A stretch of DNA of 7,481 nucleotides. It comes from an uncultured Lachnospiraceae bacterium. Lineage in GTDB: Bacteria; Bacillota; Clostridia; Lachnospirales; Lachnospiraceae. Below the pieces are notes generated by a model that was not told the DNA's origin, did not search any database, and was given only the letters and a program-made list of their open reading frames with translations. Shown here piece by piece: positions 6,499 through 7,481 of the stretch. The translations under genes were made by a program, and so were the position numbers. The stretch lies in the NCBI GenBank assembly GCA_902782815.1, contig CACZOS010000081.1:1-7481 (forward strand). Reading direction: 5' to 3'. The first letter of the stretch is position 1, and every line of letters begins with the position of its first letter.

Positions 6499-6891
6499 GT
6501 GAAGCAAACTGCTTCGGCGAAGCAGATCGTAGGGGAAAACGGTACTGCTGTAATGACCGTAGACCTGACAGATGGTTACTCCGTAGAATTTGCCTCAGGC
6601 GCCGCCTATTTCTATAAAGGTGAAGCCAGCGATGAGAATGAAGTTGCCGCTTACGCTTATGTCATCAGCAAAGAGGAATACGATGAAGAAATTGCCTATC
6701 TGACGGCGGACAGATCATCCGGCAAGGACTTCAAAGATCTGGGAGATGGTGTTTTCTCCGATAGCGAAGAAGAAAGCTGCGTATATTTCTTCCCCACTGA
6801 AGACGGGTTATTTATGAAGGTCGCTGTCCAAAAGGCAGGTATGGATGAAGCCAAGTCGATCTTCCCACGTTTTTCAGCACACAACGAATAG
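6499..6891 (+). CDS. Hypothetical acidic protein, likely N-terminally truncated
   Basis: This open frame has 130 codons from GTG at 6499. I do not recognise a named family. The protein is acidic and soluble, with alternating short beta-type segments (AVMTVDLTDGYSVEFASGAAYFY, CVYFFPTEDGLFMKVAV) and a single Cys94; it resembles a small beta-sandwich domain of the kind found at the C-terminus of exported lipoproteins. It has no signal peptide or lipobox. No start lies at a good distance from the strong GGAGG at 6481-6485: GTG is 13 nt away, and an in-frame TAA at 6472-6474 blocks extension. The next ATG, at 6553, would cut into the first strand. This suggests a deletion that removed an export signal, leaving a relic or a poorly translated gene. 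It lies 80 nt after the GH13 gene and ends just before the terminator, so it could be last in that transcript. Confidence 0.55.
   Translation: MKQTASAKQIVGENGTAVMTVDLTDGYSVEFASGAAYFYKGEASDENEVAAYAYVISKEEYDEEIAYLTADRSSGKDFKDLGDGVFSDSEEESCVYFFPTEDGLFMKVAVQKAGMDEAKSIFPRFSAHNE
6501..6524 (+). repeat. Three-arm inverted repeat at the start of the short gene
   Basis: GAAGCA (6501-6506), TGCTTC (6510-6515) and GAAGCA (6519-6524) are separated by 3 nt each. The middle arm can pair with either flank, giving two mutually exclusive 6-bp hairpins directly on the GTG start. It may simply be chance in a short stretch. Confidence 0.5.
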
Positions 6892-6894
6892 AGC

Positions 6895-6922
6895 AAAACC
6901 CGGGTCAAAAAACCCGGGTTTT
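6895..6922 (+). terminator. Rho-independent terminator between convergent genes
   Basis: The arms 6895-6905 and 6912-6922 form a perfect 11-bp stem around a 6-nt loop (CAAAAA), with a CCCGGG core. The stem ends in TTTT and is followed by CATTTATTT, a usable tract for the plus strand. The A-run on the left side makes TTTT on the minus strand too, so it may also stop the sirtuin transcript, whose stop codon is 43 nt away. Confidence 0.88.
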
Positions 6923-6965
6923 CATTTATTTATGAGTCCGATATTTGAAAAAACTATTCATCCGA

Positions 6966-7481
6966 TCAGAGCAGGTCCAATATCTTTCCAATGCTGTCAT
7001 GAAATACCAGATCCGCTTTCCCTTCCATCTTTGTCCTACCCTTATTGATGATCACCATATACTTTCCATGATACATATGGGCCAGCTGCGCGGCAGAGCC
7101 GACTTCCAGAGATGTCCCTCCGATGATCAGGCAGTCTGCAAACCGGATCAGATCAACCGCATTCTGATAGGCTTCCTGAGGTAAAAACTCTCCGTACAAT
7201 GTAACATCGGGGCGGACTGTTTTTCCACAGGCAGGGCATCTGGGAATCATCTCAGGATAAGTAAAAATAAAATCACTGTCATACTCCCTGTTACAGGAAA
7301 TACAATGATTCTTCCAAATCGTTCCATGGATTTCCTGTACATTGATGCTTCCTGCTTTTTGATGAAGACCGTCAATGTTCTGTGTAATGATCCCGGTAAG
7401 CCTTCCGCTTTGTTCCATTTCCGCAAGTTTTATATGTGCCTTGTTGGGCTTAACAGATCTGGCGTCCAGATTATTACGATA
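6966..7481 (-). CDS. NAD-dependent protein deacylase, sirtuin (SIR2) family, N-terminus beyond the right edge
   Basis: The frame is open at 7481 and stops at 6966-6968, giving 171 residues of a protein usually about 240 long; the N-terminal GAG and Rossmann start are missing. Present are ITQNIDGLHQKAGS (31-45 of the fragment), the catalytic His52 in EIHG, and four zinc ligands in CISC (60-63) and CPAC (82-85). These are followed by VRPDVTLYGEFLP and GGTSLEVGSAAQLAHM, the NAD- and substrate-binding segments. It removes acyl groups from protein lysines using NAD+, in the cytoplasm; bacterial members are named cobB, npdA or srtN. All visible catalytic and zinc residues are intact. The ATG at 7418 is internal, since the preceding codons (YRNNLDARSVKPNKAHIKLAE) match the family. 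It converges on the plus-strand genes and has no evident link to them. Confidence 0.95.
   Translation of the reverse strand, partial: YRNNLDARSVKPNKAHIKLAEMEQSGRLTGIITQNIDGLHQKAGSINVQEIHGTIWKNHCISCNREYDSDFIFTYPEMIPRCPACGKTVRPDVTLYGEFLPQEAYQNAVDLIRFADCLIIGGTSLEVGSAAQLAHMYHGKYMVIINKGRTKMEGKADLVFHDSIGKILDLL

Noticed and set aside
7418..7418. ATG at 7418 as the sirtuin start
   Set aside because: The 21 codons before it stay open and match the sirtuin family, so the gene continues past the window edge.

Overview
The window looks like chromosomal DNA of a Gram-positive, low-to-moderate GC anaerobe of the Clostridia, most likely a gut Lachnospiraceae-type organism. This rests on strong AGGAGG-type ribosome binding sites, close packing of genes, and protein types that I recognise from that group: a GICGWGG alpha/beta hydrolase, a cyclophilin-like lipoprotein, a GH172 enzyme, a MATE transporter and a compact GH13 enzyme. 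No species can be named from the sequence alone. I see no tRNA, rRNA, insertion sequence or CRISPR array.

Layout. (1) Positions 1-1318, minus strand: a cyclophilin-like-fold lipoprotein gene followed, with a 44-nt overlap, by an alpha/beta hydrolase gene that runs off the left edge. (2) Positions 1319-1428: a compact divergent control region with a good promoter for the minus-strand pair, a candidate promoter for lysR, and four copies of AATATC arranged as tandem and inverted repeats. (3) Positions 1429-2322, plus strand: a LysR-type regulator. (4) Positions 2400-6418, plus strand: a tight three-gene cluster of a GH172 (DUF2961) glycosidase, a MATE-family membrane transporter and a GH13 alpha-glucosidase/amylase-type enzyme. 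The first two genes are 16 nt apart and the last two overlap by 17 nt. (5) Positions 6499-6891: a short acidic hypothetical protein with a GTG start, probably a truncated relic of an exported protein. (6) Positions 6895-6922: a perfect 11-bp terminator hairpin between convergent genes. (7) Positions 6966-7481, minus strand: the C-terminal part of a zinc-binding sirtuin that runs off the right edge.

How the parts may work together. The divergent LysR / lipoprotein-hydrolase arrangement is a classic LysR-regulated pair, and the repeats fall at the spacing expected of a LysR recognition site plus an activation site overlapping the -35 box. The GH172-MATE-GH13 cluster encodes two soluble enzymes without signal peptides around one polytopic transporter. 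The simplest reading is intracellular breakdown of a glycoside containing an alpha-furanosyl (fructose- or arabinose-like) and an alpha-glucosyl part. A MATE protein in place of an ABC, PTS or MFS sugar importer is the most unusual point, and suggests either handling of a glycosylated small molecule or an unrecognised role for this MATE branch. LysR may control this cluster as well, since it lies 77 nt upstream on the same strand with no visible terminator between them.
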